A DNA stretch of 41,251 nt, taken from Sphingobacteriales bacterium (GTDB lineage: Bacteria; Bacteroidota; Bacteroidia; Sphingobacteriales; Sphingobacteriaceae). The notes beneath the pieces were generated by a model. It saw nothing but the letters and a program-made list of their open reading frames with translations, was not told the DNA's origin and made no database searches. The number at the start of each line of letters is the position of its first letter. Within the stretch, counting starts at the first letter, position 1. Location of the stretch: positions 1-41,251 of the forward strand of contig REAS01000045.1 in NCBI GenBank assembly GCA_004294495.1, written 5' to 3'. Both the position numbers and the translations under genes were made by a program. Below are positions 9,403-19,352 of the stretch, in pieces.

Positions 9403-9468
9403 AAGACATAAAAAGTATTTTAAAAAACTAATTTATAAGGTATTCTAACCCAAAACACTCCCAATCCA

Positions 9469-9527
9469 CAATCAAAAATCTAACACGTTTCAAACAATCA
9501 AAAATCCCAAATCATCAATCAAAAATC
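9469..9527. repeat. three direct copies of CAATCAAAAATC
   Basis: Copies at 9469-9480, 9495-9506 and 9516-9527; the last touches the proS 3' end. Confidence 0.7.
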
Positions 9528-10999
9528 TAATAAGCTCTTGCAAAAACTACACGTTGTGTACTTGGTTTGCCGCTATAAATACAAACACCATCTTCTAATG
9601 GGTTATCTAAAGGGATGCATCTAATGGTGGCTTTAGTTTCTTCTTTAATTTTGGTTTCGGTTTCGGGTGTACCATCCCAGTGGGCGTACACAAAACCTGT
9701 TTTATCATCCAAAACTTTTTTAAACTCTTCGTAAGTATCTACATTAGTGCTTTTTTCGGCTCGGTTTTGCAAAGCTTTTTCAAAAATACTTTGTTGTATT
9801 TCTTCTAACAAGTTTTCTATTAAAGTAGCCAAACCTTGGTTGGTTACAGTTTCTTTAGTGCGTGTATCACGCCTAGCCAATTCAACGGTATTGTTTTCTA
9901 AATCTCGGCCACCAATGGCAATACGTAAAGGCACACCTTTCATTTCGTATTCGGCAAATTTAAAACCTGGGCGTTGGGTATCGCGGCTATCGTATTTAAC
10001 AGATATTCCTTTAGCTTTTAAATCGTTTATAATTTGTTGGGCTACGGCCGATATTTTTTCTAACTCCTCATCTGTTTTGTATATAGGTACAATAACCACT
10101 TGTATAGGAGCCATTTTAGGTGGCAACACTAAGCCAAAATCATCGGAATGTGCCATAATTAAAGCCCCAATTAATCGGGTACTAACCCCCCACGATGATG
10201 CCCAAACATATTCTATTTTACCTTCTTTGTTGGTAAATTTAACATCGAAAGCCTTAGCAAAATTTTGCCCTAAAAAGTGTGAAGTACCTGCTTGTAAAGC
10301 TTTACCATCTTGCATTAAAGCCTCAATACAATACGTATCTAAAGCACCAGCAAAGCGTTCGTTTGCGGTTTTTTTACCACGTATTACAGGTACAGCCATC
10401 CAGTTTTCGGCAAAATCGGCATATACGTTTAGCATTTGCTCGGTTTCGGCAATAGCTTCGGTTTGTGTAGCGTGTGCCGTGTGGCCTTCCTGCCAAAGAA
10501 ATTCGGTGGTGCGTAAAAATAAGCGAGTTCGCATTTCCCAACGCACCACATTTGCCCATTGGTTTACTAAAATGGGTAAATCTCGGTACGATTGTATCCA
10601 ACCTTTATACGTATTCCAAATTATAGTTTCTGATGTTGGGCGTACAATTAATTCTTCTTCAAGCTTTGCAGTTTCATCAACAATAATATTTCCATTTCCA
10701 TCGTTTTTTAACCTGTAATGGGTTACCACAGCGCACTCGGTTGCAAAACCCTCAACGTGGCTAGCCTCTTTAGAAAAAAATGACTTAGGAATGAACAAAG
10801 GAAAATACGCATTACTGTGGCCAGTATCTTTAAATTTTTGATCTAAAACAGCTTGCATTTTTTCCCAAATAGCATAACCATAAGGCTTTATAACCATACA
10901 TCCTTTTACTGATGAATGTTCGGCAAGGTCGGCTTTTGATACCAACTCGTTATACCATTGCGAATAGTCTGTTTCTCTAGAGGTTAAACCCTTACTCAT
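9527..10999 (-). CDS. proS: prolyl-tRNA synthetase (short, archaeal/eukaryotic-type)
   Basis: 490 aa; '[59 protein letters not shown]' and C-terminal zinc-region-like end. Confidence 0.97.
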   Translation of the reverse strand: MSKGLTSRETDYSQWYNELVSKADLAEHSSVKGCMVIKPYGYAIWEKMQAVLDQKFKDTGHSNAYFPLFIPKSFFSKEASHVEGFATECAVVTHYRLKNDGNGNIIVDETAKLEEELIVRPTSETIIWNTYKGWIQSYRDLPILVNQWANVVRWEMRTRLFLRTTEFLWQEGHTAHATQTEAIAETEQMLNVYADFAENWMAVPVIRGKKTANERFAGALDTYCIEALMQDGKALQAGTSHFLGQNFAKAFDVKFTNKEGKIEYVWASSWGVSTRLIGALIMAHSDDFGLVLPPKMAPIQVVIVPIYKTDEELEKISAVAQQIINDLKAKGISVKYDSRDTQRPGFKFAEYEMKGVPLRIAIGGRDLENNTVELARRDTRTKETVTNQGLATLIENLLEEIQQSIFEKALQNRAEKSTNVDTYEEFKKVLDDKTGFVYAHWDGTPETETKIKEETKATIRCIPLDNPLEDGVCIYSGKPSTQRVVFARAY

Positions 11000-11035
11000 A
11001 TGTTAAAATTGTTAAATTAGTTTTTTTTATGCGCT

Positions 11036-11043
11036 CAAAGTTA
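11036..11043 (-). promoter_or_regulatory. candidate Bacteroidota -7 motif (TAACTTTG on minus strand) upstream of proS
   Basis: Plus strand CAAAGTTA, 37 nt upstream of the proS start. Confidence 0.45.
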
Positions 11044-11153
11044 TAAATTTAAAACATTAAGTTTTTTAAACCTGTATTAAACCTTTTATTATTTTGCTTG
11101 TCATAAAAACATAAACCCTTTAACCAATTTTTTACCATTAAATTTTAAACGCC

Positions 11154-12617
11154 ATGGGACGAATTATAAATAGCTTTTTTTTAAGCGCAGTAACCATTTT
11201 ATTTAGCACTTCAACTTTTGCACAAAAAAACGCAAAGCAACCAGTTGATGATGATGTATATTTTAATAATATAAAAGCTACTAAAATAGTTTACACTACT
11301 TATAAGGCACCAGCGGTTAAGCCCGACGAGAACAACACAGTAAGAGATTACACTCAAAATAATGAACAAACTACGGCTAGTGAAAATAGTAACGACAGCT
11401 ATGATAATAATTACGTTGATAACAGCAACGATTTTAATTACACCGCTCGTATAAACAGGTTTAATGGTAGAAATGATTTTAGGTGGAGAAACTATTACGG
11501 TAACAGTTGGGGATATGACCCATTTTTTGATGACCCGTTTTACAACGGATTTAACAATTATAACCGCTTTGGTTTTGGTGTGGGCATTGGTTTTGTTGAC
11601 CCTTATTGGGGTAACAGATGGGGCGGTGGTTGGAACAACTGGAATTATTATGGGTCGATGAACCCGTGGAGCCCTTGGGGTGGTATGTATTCGTGGTATA
11701 ACCCGGTTTATTATGGTAACAACTGGGGCGGTGGATTTAACAATGGCTGGGGAGGCGGTTGGAACAATGGCTGGGGCGGCGGCGGATGGAATAATGGCGG
11801 ATGGGGAAACACCAGAGGTGGAAATAATACACCACGCCCAAATGTTGGAGACCGTGGATATGATAGCGAAAGAAATAACAGAAACAATTCACCTAATTTA
11901 AATAATGGTGGATTAAATAATAATGGCAGACCAACACGTGGCGATATAGGTTCTTCTGATAATAACAGTAGAGGGAATGTACCTAACATAAATACCCGCC
12001 CAACTCGTGGAGATATTAGCCCAACAGATAATAACAGTAGAGGAAATGTACCTAACACTAACTCTCGCCCTACCCGTGGCGATGTTAGCCCAGACAATAG
12101 TCCAATATTAAATGACAATAACAGGGGCAATACACCAAATTACAATAGACCTACACGAGACGATGTAAATAGAGTGAGCGACGATAGAAACAATACGGTT
12201 AGACCAACTGATAATTCTAGAATTTACGATCAACCAAGGCCAACAAGGCAACAAGAAGGTACAAGTTACGAAAGACCAAGAGTTTACGATACACCACAAC
12301 CAACCCGTACCGAAAGCAGACCAACAAGGCAACAAGAAAGAACAAGTTACGATAACCCAAGAACTTACGATGCACCTAGGGAACAACCTACCCGTACCGA
12401 AAGCAGACCACAGAGACAAGATAGCGGTTACGACAGACCAAGTAATGGCGGTGGAAATTATGGCGGCGGTGGCGGTAATTATGGCGGTGGTGGCGGATTT
12501 GGCGGTGGCGGTAGCCGTAGTGGCGGCGGTGGTGGTGGTAGCCGTAGCGGTGGTGGCGGCGGTGGAAATGGTGGCGGTGGCGGAGGCGGAGGCGGTGGTC
12601 GCCCAAGTAGAAATTAA
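11154..12617 (+). CDS. secreted Gly/Asn/Arg-rich low-complexity protein
   Basis: Signal peptide 'MGRIINSFFLSAVTILFSTSTFA'; Trp/Gly/Asn-rich centre; 'RPTRGD..NNSRGN' repeats; C-terminal poly-Gly. Confidence 0.8.
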   Translation: MGRIINSFFLSAVTILFSTSTFAQKNAKQPVDDDVYFNNIKATKIVYTTYKAPAVKPDENNTVRDYTQNNEQTTASENSNDSYDNNYVDNSNDFNYTARINRFNGRNDFRWRNYYGNSWGYDPFFDDPFYNGFNNYNRFGFGVGIGFVDPYWGNRWGGGWNNWNYYGSMNPWSPWGGMYSWYNPVYYGNNWGGGFNNGWGGGWNNGWGGGGWNNGGWGNTRGGNNTPRPNVGDRGYDSERNNRNNSPNLNNGGLNNNGRPTRGDIGSSDNNSRGNVPNINTRPTRGDISPTDNNSRGNVPNTNSRPTRGDVSPDNSPILNDNNRGNTPNYNRPTRDDVNRVSDDRNNTVRPTDNSRIYDQPRPTRQQEGTSYERPRVYDTPQPTRTESRPTRQQERTSYDNPRTYDAPREQPTRTESRPQRQDSGYDRPSNGGGNYGGGGGNYGGGGGFGGGGSRSGGGGGGSRSGGGGGGNGGGGGGGGGGRPSRN

Positions 12618-12634
12618 ATATTTATAAAGCCTTT

Positions 12635-14125
12635 ATGAAATTTACAAAAATATTATTTGCAGTTGCTATAGTAGCAACTACTTTACCAACTTTTGCACAA
12701 AATTACGATGTTGATGCCTTTCGATTTTCGGGAGCAACAAACAGTGCAACCGCAAGGTTTAACGCTTTAGGTGGTGCACAAACATCCCTTGGAGGCGATT
12801 TAACTTCTCTTTACGGCAACCCGGCCGGTTTAGGTATGTTCACAAAATCGGAGTTTAGTTTTACGCCAAGTTTTAATACTAATAATAACGAAACTAGTTT
12901 TTTAGATACCAAAACCACCCAAAACACTAACCACGTAAATTTAAATAATATGGGTATTGTTTTTCATAGCCCAATTGCTAAAACGGGCGATTTAACTTCT
13001 GGGGTTTTGTCTTTTAACTTTGGGATAGGATACCAAAAAACCAACTTTTTTAAAAACGATATTAATTTTAGGGGTGGAGTAACCAATTCAAACGGAATTA
13101 GCGATTATTTAAGTGAACGAGCAAATGGAGAAGGTGTAAAAGCTGACTTTATTGCAAGTAATGTAACCTTTGCTGGTTTTTTTGCTTCATTGATAGATAC
13201 ACTTACAACCAATGGTAGAATATATAAACCATTAACAGCTTCCGATGCCGACCAAAATCTCAGACTAAATACAAAAGGAAATCAATCGAATGTTGATTTT
13301 TCAATGGGTTTAAATATTGGAAATAAATTGTATTTAGGGGCTACTTTAGGTTTAGCATCAATAAATTACCGCTCTAATAATATTTTAAACGAACAAGGTT
13401 TAACTATTGTTAAAGATAATTCAGGTGTTAACCAGGTTTACGATTATAATGCCAATTTTGTAAGCAATTATGATACTCAAGGTTCGGGTGTTAATTTTAA
13501 AATTGGGGCAATTTTAAAGCCTGTTTACGAATTCAGAATTGGCTTATCTTTAGAAACACCAACTTGGTACTCAATTACAGATAATTATAGCGAAAATTTA
13601 AGTTTAAGAGATATTAAAAATAAACCCGTAAACGAAAAAGATAGTTACCCATTTGATTATAGGTTATCAACTCCATTAAAATTGAATGGAGGTATTTCAT
13701 ATTTTATAAGCAATAAAGGATTTTTAACAGCAAACGTAAATTTTGTTGATTATAGTGGAATAAGATTTAGATCTAACAACTCTACAACAGATGCAACAAC
13801 AAACGCCGCATTATCAAGTCGTTATAAAGAAGCTTTAAATTACAGTTTTGGTGCCGAGTTTAAATTAATTGATAATTTTATGATAAGAGGGGGTTACAGT
13901 AGTTTTGGCAATCCTTATCAAAACATTGATTTTAAATCCGAAAATTATTCGGGAGGTTTAGGTTATAGGTTTGGCAGTTATTATATTGATGGAGCAGTTA
14001 TTTTCAACCAAAATAATATACAAAACCAATATTTTAGTTATAGCTTAAATAACAGAACAGAGCCGGCAGCAAATCGAATTACGCAAACCACCAATGTTTC
14101 GTTAACATTTGGTGCAAGATTTTAA
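12635..14125 (+). CDS. outer membrane beta-barrel protein, OmpP1/FadL-like
   Basis: Signal peptide; 'GATNSATARFNALGGAQTSLGGDLTSLYGNPAGLGMF' and C-terminal aromatic beta-strand '..VSLTFGARF'. Confidence 0.8.
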   Translation: MKFTKILFAVAIVATTLPTFAQNYDVDAFRFSGATNSATARFNALGGAQTSLGGDLTSLYGNPAGLGMFTKSEFSFTPSFNTNNNETSFLDTKTTQNTNHVNLNNMGIVFHSPIAKTGDLTSGVLSFNFGIGYQKTNFFKNDINFRGGVTNSNGISDYLSERANGEGVKADFIASNVTFAGFFASLIDTLTTNGRIYKPLTASDADQNLRLNTKGNQSNVDFSMGLNIGNKLYLGATLGLASINYRSNNILNEQGLTIVKDNSGVNQVYDYNANFVSNYDTQGSGVNFKIGAILKPVYEFRIGLSLETPTWYSITDNYSENLSLRDIKNKPVNEKDSYPFDYRLSTPLKLNGGISYFISNKGFLTANVNFVDYSGIRFRSNNSTTDATTNAALSSRYKEALNYSFGAEFKLIDNFMIRGGYSSFGNPYQNIDFKSENYSGGLGYRFGSYYIDGAVIFNQNNIQNQYFSYSLNNRTEPAANRITQTTNVSLTFGARF

Positions 14126-14141
14126 TCCGAATTAAGCATAG

Positions 14142-14178
14142 AAAAAAGGAGCATGAAATAAATTCACGCTCCTTTTTT
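14142..14178. terminator. bidirectional intrinsic terminator between the FadL-like gene and dps
   Basis: AAAAAAGGAGC-A-TGAA / ATAAA / TTCA-C-GCTCCTTTTTT. Confidence 0.85.
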
Positions 14179-14196
14179 TATAACCATAAAATAATT

Positions 14197-14679
14197 TTAT
14201 TTAGTTCCCAACCAAGCTCTTAACATCCAACTGGTTTTTTCTTTAAACTTCATAAAGCCTATAATCATATCGGCTGTACCTTCGTCGTTTGTGGTTTCTG
14301 CCGCATTTTCAATAACTTCTCGCTCAAGCGCAATTAATGTTTTAAAATCATCTAAAATTGCTTCAACCATTTTGTCGGCTGCTATATTTTCAGTTTCAAT
14401 TTCTTTTATTTTGGCAACTTTAATATAATCGGCAAAAGTACTATAAGGCGATTTCCCTAATGTTAAAATCCGTTCGGCCAGTTCATCAATAGTAAGTTGA
14501 GCGTTATTGTACAATTCCTCAAATTTAACATGTAAGGTAAAAAAATCGTTTCCTTTAACATTCCAGTGGCAACCCCGTAATTTTTGGTAATGTACTTGGT
14601 AGTTTGCAAGTAAGGTGTTTAAATGGTCAACTAATTCTACTACATCATTCTCGTTTAATCCTATTTTATTTGTTTTCAT
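14197..14679 (-). CDS. dps: Dps-family DNA protection/ferritin-like protein
   Basis: 'LANYQVHYQKLRGCHWNVKGNDFFTLHVKFEELYNNAQLTIDELAERI' ferroxidase region. Start set to ATG at 14679 (MKTNKIGLN) instead of the GTG at 14721. Confidence 0.93.
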   Translation of the reverse strand: MKTNKIGLNENDVVELVDHLNTLLANYQVHYQKLRGCHWNVKGNDFFTLHVKFEELYNNAQLTIDELAERILTLGKSPYSTFADYIKVAKIKEIETENIAADKMVEAILDDFKTLIALEREVIENAAETTNDEGTADMIIGFMKFKEKTSWMLRAWLGTK

Positions 14680-14868
14680 TTTCTTAAAGTTTAAATTATT
14701 TACATACCAAAACAATGCCACAGTTTAATTTGTTGCCACGCAATAATCTTAAACTATAAAAAATAATATTCGCATTTTTGCGTTTGTTAACTTATAAATC
14801 TTAACATAATCTAAATAGTTTTGCTGGTAATTTGTTATAATTGCAAAGCTTAACCCAAATTTTAATAA

Positions 14869-15789
14869 ATGAATTTGAAAACCACTCTCATCATAATTTT
14901 AAATTTTTTAGTGTTACCTACCTTTGCATTTTCGTTTCGAGACAGTATAGGAGTAGAAAACTTATCGGGAAAAAAAGTAATAATTTATAAGTTAGAACCA
15001 AAAGATAATTATTATTCTATTGGGCGTAAATACGGTATTAGCCCTAAAATAATAATGGATTTTAACAAAAATATGCCTTTAAATATTGGTACCATTATTA
15101 GAATACCTACCCAAATTAATTTTACAGAAAATACACCTCAAGCCCAAACTGCCACAACCAATAACTCAAACCAAACAGAAACTTTACACACTGTTGCAAA
15201 AAAAGAGACATTATACTCTATTAGCGCTTTGTATGGAATGAAAATGGAGGATTTAAAAAAGTTAAATAAACTTACAACCAATGCTTTAAGTATTGGGAAA
15301 GTGCTTAAAGTGATTAATTACAAAACTGCTGAGCAAAATGCCGAACCTATTAAGGATATTACCAAAGAAACACCCCAACAAACTCCTAAAGAAATAAAAA
15401 AAGATTTACCAAAACCCGAACCAGTAGTAGTTGAAGAGCAACCCACTGATACAACCGAAACCAATTCTGTAAAAGAAATACCACGCAACAAATACGGTAT
15501 TACCGAATTAAGCGAAAAAGGTGCTGCCGTTTGGATTGATGATAAAAATTTAGATGCCACAAAAAGCTACGCCTTACACCGCACAGCACCTGTTGGTACC
15601 ATTATTAAAATTACCAACCCTATGAGTGGCCGTAGTGTGTTTGCTAAAGTAGTTGGCCGATACACCGAAAATGAAACCACAAAAGATGTTATAATTGTAA
15701 TTACTAGGGCAACTGCAGAAGCAATTGGAGTAATAGACAAACGCTTTTATGTAAATATAGCCTACGGTGTACCAAGCAGTGAAAAATAA
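14869..15789 (+). CDS. LysM-domain protein with RlpA-like (double-psi barrel) C-terminus
   Basis: Signal peptide; two LysM modules ('KDNYYSIGRKYGISPKIIMDFN', 'KKETLYSISALYGMKMEDLKKLN'); C-terminal 'GTIIKITNPMSGRSVFAKVVGRYTE'. Confidence 0.85.
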   Translation: MNLKTTLIIILNFLVLPTFAFSFRDSIGVENLSGKKVIIYKLEPKDNYYSIGRKYGISPKIIMDFNKNMPLNIGTIIRIPTQINFTENTPQAQTATTNNSNQTETLHTVAKKETLYSISALYGMKMEDLKKLNKLTTNALSIGKVLKVINYKTAEQNAEPIKDITKETPQQTPKEIKKDLPKPEPVVVEEQPTDTTETNSVKEIPRNKYGITELSEKGAAVWIDDKNLDATKSYALHRTAPVGTIIKITNPMSGRSVFAKVVGRYTENETTKDVIIVITRATAEAIGVIDKRFYVNIAYGVPSSEK

Positions 15790-16423
15790 ACCTTACGTAA
15801 TTGGTGTTGCAGGTGGTAGTGGAAGTGGCAAAACTGTTTTTTTGAATTGCTTTTTAAATCATTTTAAAGAGCATGAAATTTGCTTGGTGTCGCAAGATGA
15901 TTACTATAAAAAATTAACTATTGAAATGACTGCCGACGAAAACAGGCACCATAATTTTGATTTGCCAGATTGTATAGAAACCAATAAATTCGAAAATGAT
16001 ATTAACCTGTTATTGGCTAGTAAAACTGTTTACAAAGAAGAATATACATTTAACAATCCCACAGCACAACCAAAAATTTTAGAAATTAAACCCGCACCAA
16101 TTTTAATTATAGAAGGTTTATTTATTTACCATTACCCTAAAGTAAACCCATTATTTGATTATAGAATATTTATAGATGCCCCCGAAAACATTGCTTTAGA
16201 GCGCCGCTTAAAGCGTGATTTAGTTGAACGAGGATATTCGGCCAATGATGTGCATTACAAATGGAATAACCACGTTATGCCATCGTACCAAAAATACCTT
16301 TTACCCCATAAAGAAACCTGCCATCAAATTATTGAAAACGATACCAACCAAATGGAAGTTATTTTAGAGTTAAGTAGGGAGATTTCGGAACGTTTGAAAA
16401 CTCAGCTAGGTTTTTGTAAATAG
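15779..16423 (+). CDS. udk: uridine kinase-like P-loop kinase
   Basis: Walker A 'GVAGGSGSGKTVF', 'SQDDYYK', 'IIEGLFIYHYP', 'RRLKRDLVERG'. GTG start (15767 or 15779) overlaps the LysM gene end. Confidence 0.9.
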   Translation: MKNKPYVIGVAGGSGSGKTVFLNCFLNHFKEHEICLVSQDDYYKKLTIEMTADENRHHNFDLPDCIETNKFENDINLLLASKTVYKEEYTFNNPTAQPKILEIKPAPILIIEGLFIYHYPKVNPLFDYRIFIDAPENIALERRLKRDLVERGYSANDVHYKWNNHVMPSYQKYLLPHKETCHQIIENDTNQMEVILELSREISERLKTQLGFCK

Positions 16424-16474
16424 AAATTTCATTTTTTGTACTACAAAACTCCCTAATAAACATCATTAATTAAC

Positions 16475-17296
16475 CTAAACTGCCACAGCTGCTTTAATAT
16501 GTGGGTGTGGATTGTAGTTTTCTAAAACAAAATCATCAATAGAAAACCCAAAAATATCAGTTATCAATGGGTTAATTTTCATAGTAGGTAAAGGATGTAT
16601 TTCTCTCCCCAATTGCAAATTGGCTTGTTCTAAATGATTGTTATACAAATGTGCGTCGCCAAGTGTATGCACAAAATCGCCAAGAGCTAAACCACAAACT
16701 TGCGCCACCATCATAGTTAATAAAGCATAGGATGCGATGTTAAAAGGCACACCCAGAAATATATCGGCACTGCGTTGGTACAATTGGCAGCTTAATTTAC
16801 CTTTAGTTTCTCCTTTTGTTTCATCGGCCGGAGCTACATAAAACTGAAAAAAACTGTGGCAAGGCGGCAAAGCCATATGCTCAATTTCGGCAACATTCCA
16901 AGCCGAAACTATTATTCGTCGCGAATCGGGGTTGTTTTTAATTTGGTTAATTATCTGCGTAATTTGGTCTATATGTTTACCATCGGGCGTAGGCCAACTC
17001 CGCCATTGCGAACCATAAACTGGGCCTAAGTTGCCATTTTCATCGGCCCACTCGTCCCAAATTTTTACGCCATTATCTTTTAAATATTTAATGTTGGTAT
17101 CGCCACTTAAAAACCAAATTAATTCGTGAATAATTGATTTTAGATGCAATTTTTTGGTGGTAACTAAGGGGAAACCATCGGCCAGGTTAAAACGCATTTG
17201 GTAACCAAAAACGCTAATGGTGCCAGTGCCAGTACGGTCGTGTTTTTGGGCTCCGTTTTGCAAAACGTGTTGCATTAAATTGTGGTATTGTATCAT
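16475..17296 (-). CDS. thyA: thymidylate synthase
   Basis: '[19 protein letters not shown]', '[13 protein letters not shown]', '[24 protein letters not shown]'. Confidence 0.98.
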   Translation of the reverse strand: MIQYHNLMQHVLQNGAQKHDRTGTGTISVFGYQMRFNLADGFPLVTTKKLHLKSIIHELIWFLSGDTNIKYLKDNGVKIWDEWADENGNLGPVYGSQWRSWPTPDGKHIDQITQIINQIKNNPDSRRIIVSAWNVAEIEHMALPPCHSFFQFYVAPADETKGETKGKLSCQLYQRSADIFLGVPFNIASYALLTMMVAQVCGLALGDFVHTLGDAHLYNNHLEQANLQLGREIHPLPTMKINPLITDIFGFSIDDFVLENYNPHPHIKAAVAV

Positions 17297-17327
17297 TTTT
17301 ATTTTAAAGGTGCAAATTAATAAAATC

Positions 17328-17335
17328 TATATTTG
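17328..17335 (+). promoter_or_regulatory. candidate Bacteroidota -7 motif (TATATTTG) upstream of ispE
   Basis: TAnnTTTG, 37 nt upstream of ATG 17372. Confidence 0.55.
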
Positions 17336-17371
17336 CAAGCCGTATTATCTTACAACAATTGTAATAAAAAA

Positions 17372-18178
17372 ATGATTTGTTTCCCTAATGCCAAAATTAA
17401 TATAGGTTTAAATGTTGTTTATCGCCGTAGCGATGGTTACCACAATCTCGAAACAATCTTTTATCCGCTACAAATAAAGGATGCGCTAGAGGTTATTGAG
17501 GCCTCCGAAATGGGTTTCGAAACATCGGGAATTGAAATACCTGGCCACGCAAACGAAAACTTATGTTTAAAAGCTTATGATTTATTAAGAAACGATTTTG
17601 ATTTGCCCAACATAAACATACACCTACACAAAAATATACCTATTGGTGCAGGTTTAGGAGGTGGCAGCGCAAACGCAGCATTTTTTATAAAATTAATTAG
17701 CGATAAATTCAGTTTAGATTTATCGTTAGATAAAATGCAAAATTATTGTCGCTTATTGGGTGCCGATTGTGCCTTTTTTATCGAAAACAAACCCTTATTT
17801 GCTTACGATAAAGGAGACGTTTTTAAACCAGTAAATTTAGATTTATCGCCGTATTACTTAGCATTAGTTATGCCTCCCGTACATGTTAGCACTGCAGATG
17901 CTTACCGTGGCGTAGTGCCAAAAATACCACAACAAAGTTTAGAAGAGTTAATTAAATTACCCATACAAAACTGGCAAGGTAAAATTGTTAACGATTTTGA
18001 GGCTCATATTTTTAAAGCACACCCACAAATTAGAAACGTAAAAGCCAATTTAATTGATGCAGGAGCCCTTTTTGCATTAATGAGTGGGAGCGGAGCATCG
18101 GTATTTGGCATATTTAATACAAAACCCGATTTAAGCTTATTAAAACAAGATGGTTGTTTGGTTTTTGAGGATTTGTAA
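17372..18178 (+). CDS. ispE: 4-diphosphocytidyl-2-C-methyl-D-erythritol kinase
   Basis: GHMP motifs 'PNAKINIGLNVVYRRSDGYHNLETIFYPL', 'IPIGAGLGGGSANAA', 'MSGSGASVFGIF'. ATG at 17372 preferred over TTG 17333. Confidence 0.96.
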   Translation: MICFPNAKINIGLNVVYRRSDGYHNLETIFYPLQIKDALEVIEASEMGFETSGIEIPGHANENLCLKAYDLLRNDFDLPNINIHLHKNIPIGAGLGGGSANAAFFIKLISDKFSLDLSLDKMQNYCRLLGADCAFFIENKPLFAYDKGDVFKPVNLDLSPYYLALVMPPVHVSTADAYRGVVPKIPQQSLEELIKLPIQNWQGKIVNDFEAHIFKAHPQIRNVKANLIDAGALFALMSGSGASVFGIFNTKPDLSLLKQDGCLVFEDL

Positions 18179-18183
18179 GTAAA

Positions 18184-18918
18184 TTACTCGTTTTCGTTAA
18201 TTTCTGCCATACGTGGAGCTGTGGTTTTAATGTTGGTGTTTGCAAAATCTTCGGCTATTAAGCCATCTCGCATACGCACTATTCGGTGAGCGTGTTGGGC
18301 AATATCTTCTTCGTGGGTAACAATAATAATAGTGTTTCCTTTGGCATGAATTTCTTCTATCAAAGCCATAATTTCTACTGATGTTTTGGTATCTAAATTA
18401 CCCGTAGGTTCATCGGCCAAAACAATAGATGGATTGTTAATCAACGCCCTTGCAATAGCCACACGCTGCCTTTGTCCGCCCGATAGTTCGTTAGGTTTAT
18501 GGTGCTGCCTATTACCCAAACCTACGTTTTCTAATGCTTTAGTGGCTCTTTGGTTGCGTTCTAATTTATTTATACCCGCATAAATTAATGGCAAGGCAAC
18601 ATTATCTAAAGCGGTACTACGTGGCAAAAGGTTAAAAGTTTGAAACACAAAACCAATTTCTTTATTACGCACTTCTGCTAGTTGGCTGTCGGTCATTTCG
18701 CTCACATTTATGCCATTTAAAACATATTGACCTTGTGTTGGCGTATCTAAACAACCTAAAATATTCATTAAAGTAGATTTGCCCGAACCCGATGGCCCCA
18801 TTAAAGCCACAAATTCGCCTTTGTTTATACTTAACGAAACCGATTTTAGTGCATAAATAGTTTCGGCACCAATTACGTATTTTCTACCTATATCTTTAAT
18901 GGTTATTAATGGTTGCAT
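18184..18918 (-). CDS. ABC transporter ATP-binding protein, LolD/MacB-like
   Basis: Walker A '[12 protein letters not shown]', signature '[15 protein letters not shown]', Walker B '[12 protein letters not shown]'. Confidence 0.95.
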   Translation of the reverse strand: MQPLITIKDIGRKYVIGAETIYALKSVSLSINKGEFVALMGPSGSGKSTLMNILGCLDTPTQGQYVLNGINVSEMTDSQLAEVRNKEIGFVFQTFNLLPRSTALDNVALPLIYAGINKLERNQRATKALENVGLGNRQHHKPNELSGGQRQRVAIARALINNPSIVLADEPTGNLDTKTSVEIMALIEEIHAKGNTIIIVTHEEDIAQHAHRIVRMRDGLIAEDFANTNIKTTAPRMAEINENE

Positions 18919-18991
18919 TGTTTTTTATTTTGTAGGACAAACTAAAGCTAAATTTGTTACAAAGAAATTTTATGTAGTTAATGTTCTATAT

Positions 18992-19017
18992 TTAAGTTTT
19001 AGTTTTTAAAAACTTAA
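18992..19017. repeat. AT-rich inverted repeat in the divergent intergenic region
   Basis: TTAAGTTTT (18992-19000) / AGTTTTTA / AAAACTTAA (19009-19017). Confidence 0.6.
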
Positions 19018-19329
19018 GCAAAATCCTACTAATCTATTACTTCATACATTAAAATTTTATTTCAACTAAATTATTTTAATGCTTGCAATATTATTTTGGA
19101 AATTTGCATTTAAATTAAATAATGTATAGCCCAAAAATCAAATAAACAACCAGTTAAATAAAGTGAAAATTAAACTATAATTTTTACTTTGTTTGGGGAA
19201 GTGTCTAACTGCATATTAAAACTTTATTGTGACCAACACTATCATAGCAAAGTTGATTTATCTTGAAAATAAACTTGGTAAAATACATGGTATTTACTTC
19301 AAATTAGGTATTAACTCACACTATTATTT

Positions 19330-19337
19330 TATATTTG
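19330..19337 (+). promoter_or_regulatory. candidate Bacteroidota -7 motif (TATATTTG) upstream of gpmI
   Basis: TAnnTTTG, 16 nt upstream of ATG 19353. Confidence 0.55.
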
Positions 19338-19352
19338 CACAAAAATAATCTT

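Noticed and set aside
9747-10718. 323-aa plus-strand ORF antisense to proS
   Set aside because: Fully inside the well-supported proS gene; composition is that of an antisense shadow ORF and no domain is visible.
11930-12150. RGD tripeptides ('TRGDI', 'TRGDVS') as host integrin-binding motifs
   Set aside because: They occur within a low-complexity repeat and there is no evidence of a host-associated lifestyle; tripeptide matches alone are not informative.
12370-12627. 85-aa plus ORF and 72-aa minus His/Arg-rich ORF in the Gly-rich gene tail
   Set aside because: Alternate-frame readings of GGN-rich sequence; low-complexity artefacts.
16434-16448. TTTTGTA-C-TACAAAA inverted repeat between udk and thyA as a terminator
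   Set aside because: A 1-nt loop and AT-only stem make it a weak RNA hairpin; not convincing without 3'-end data.
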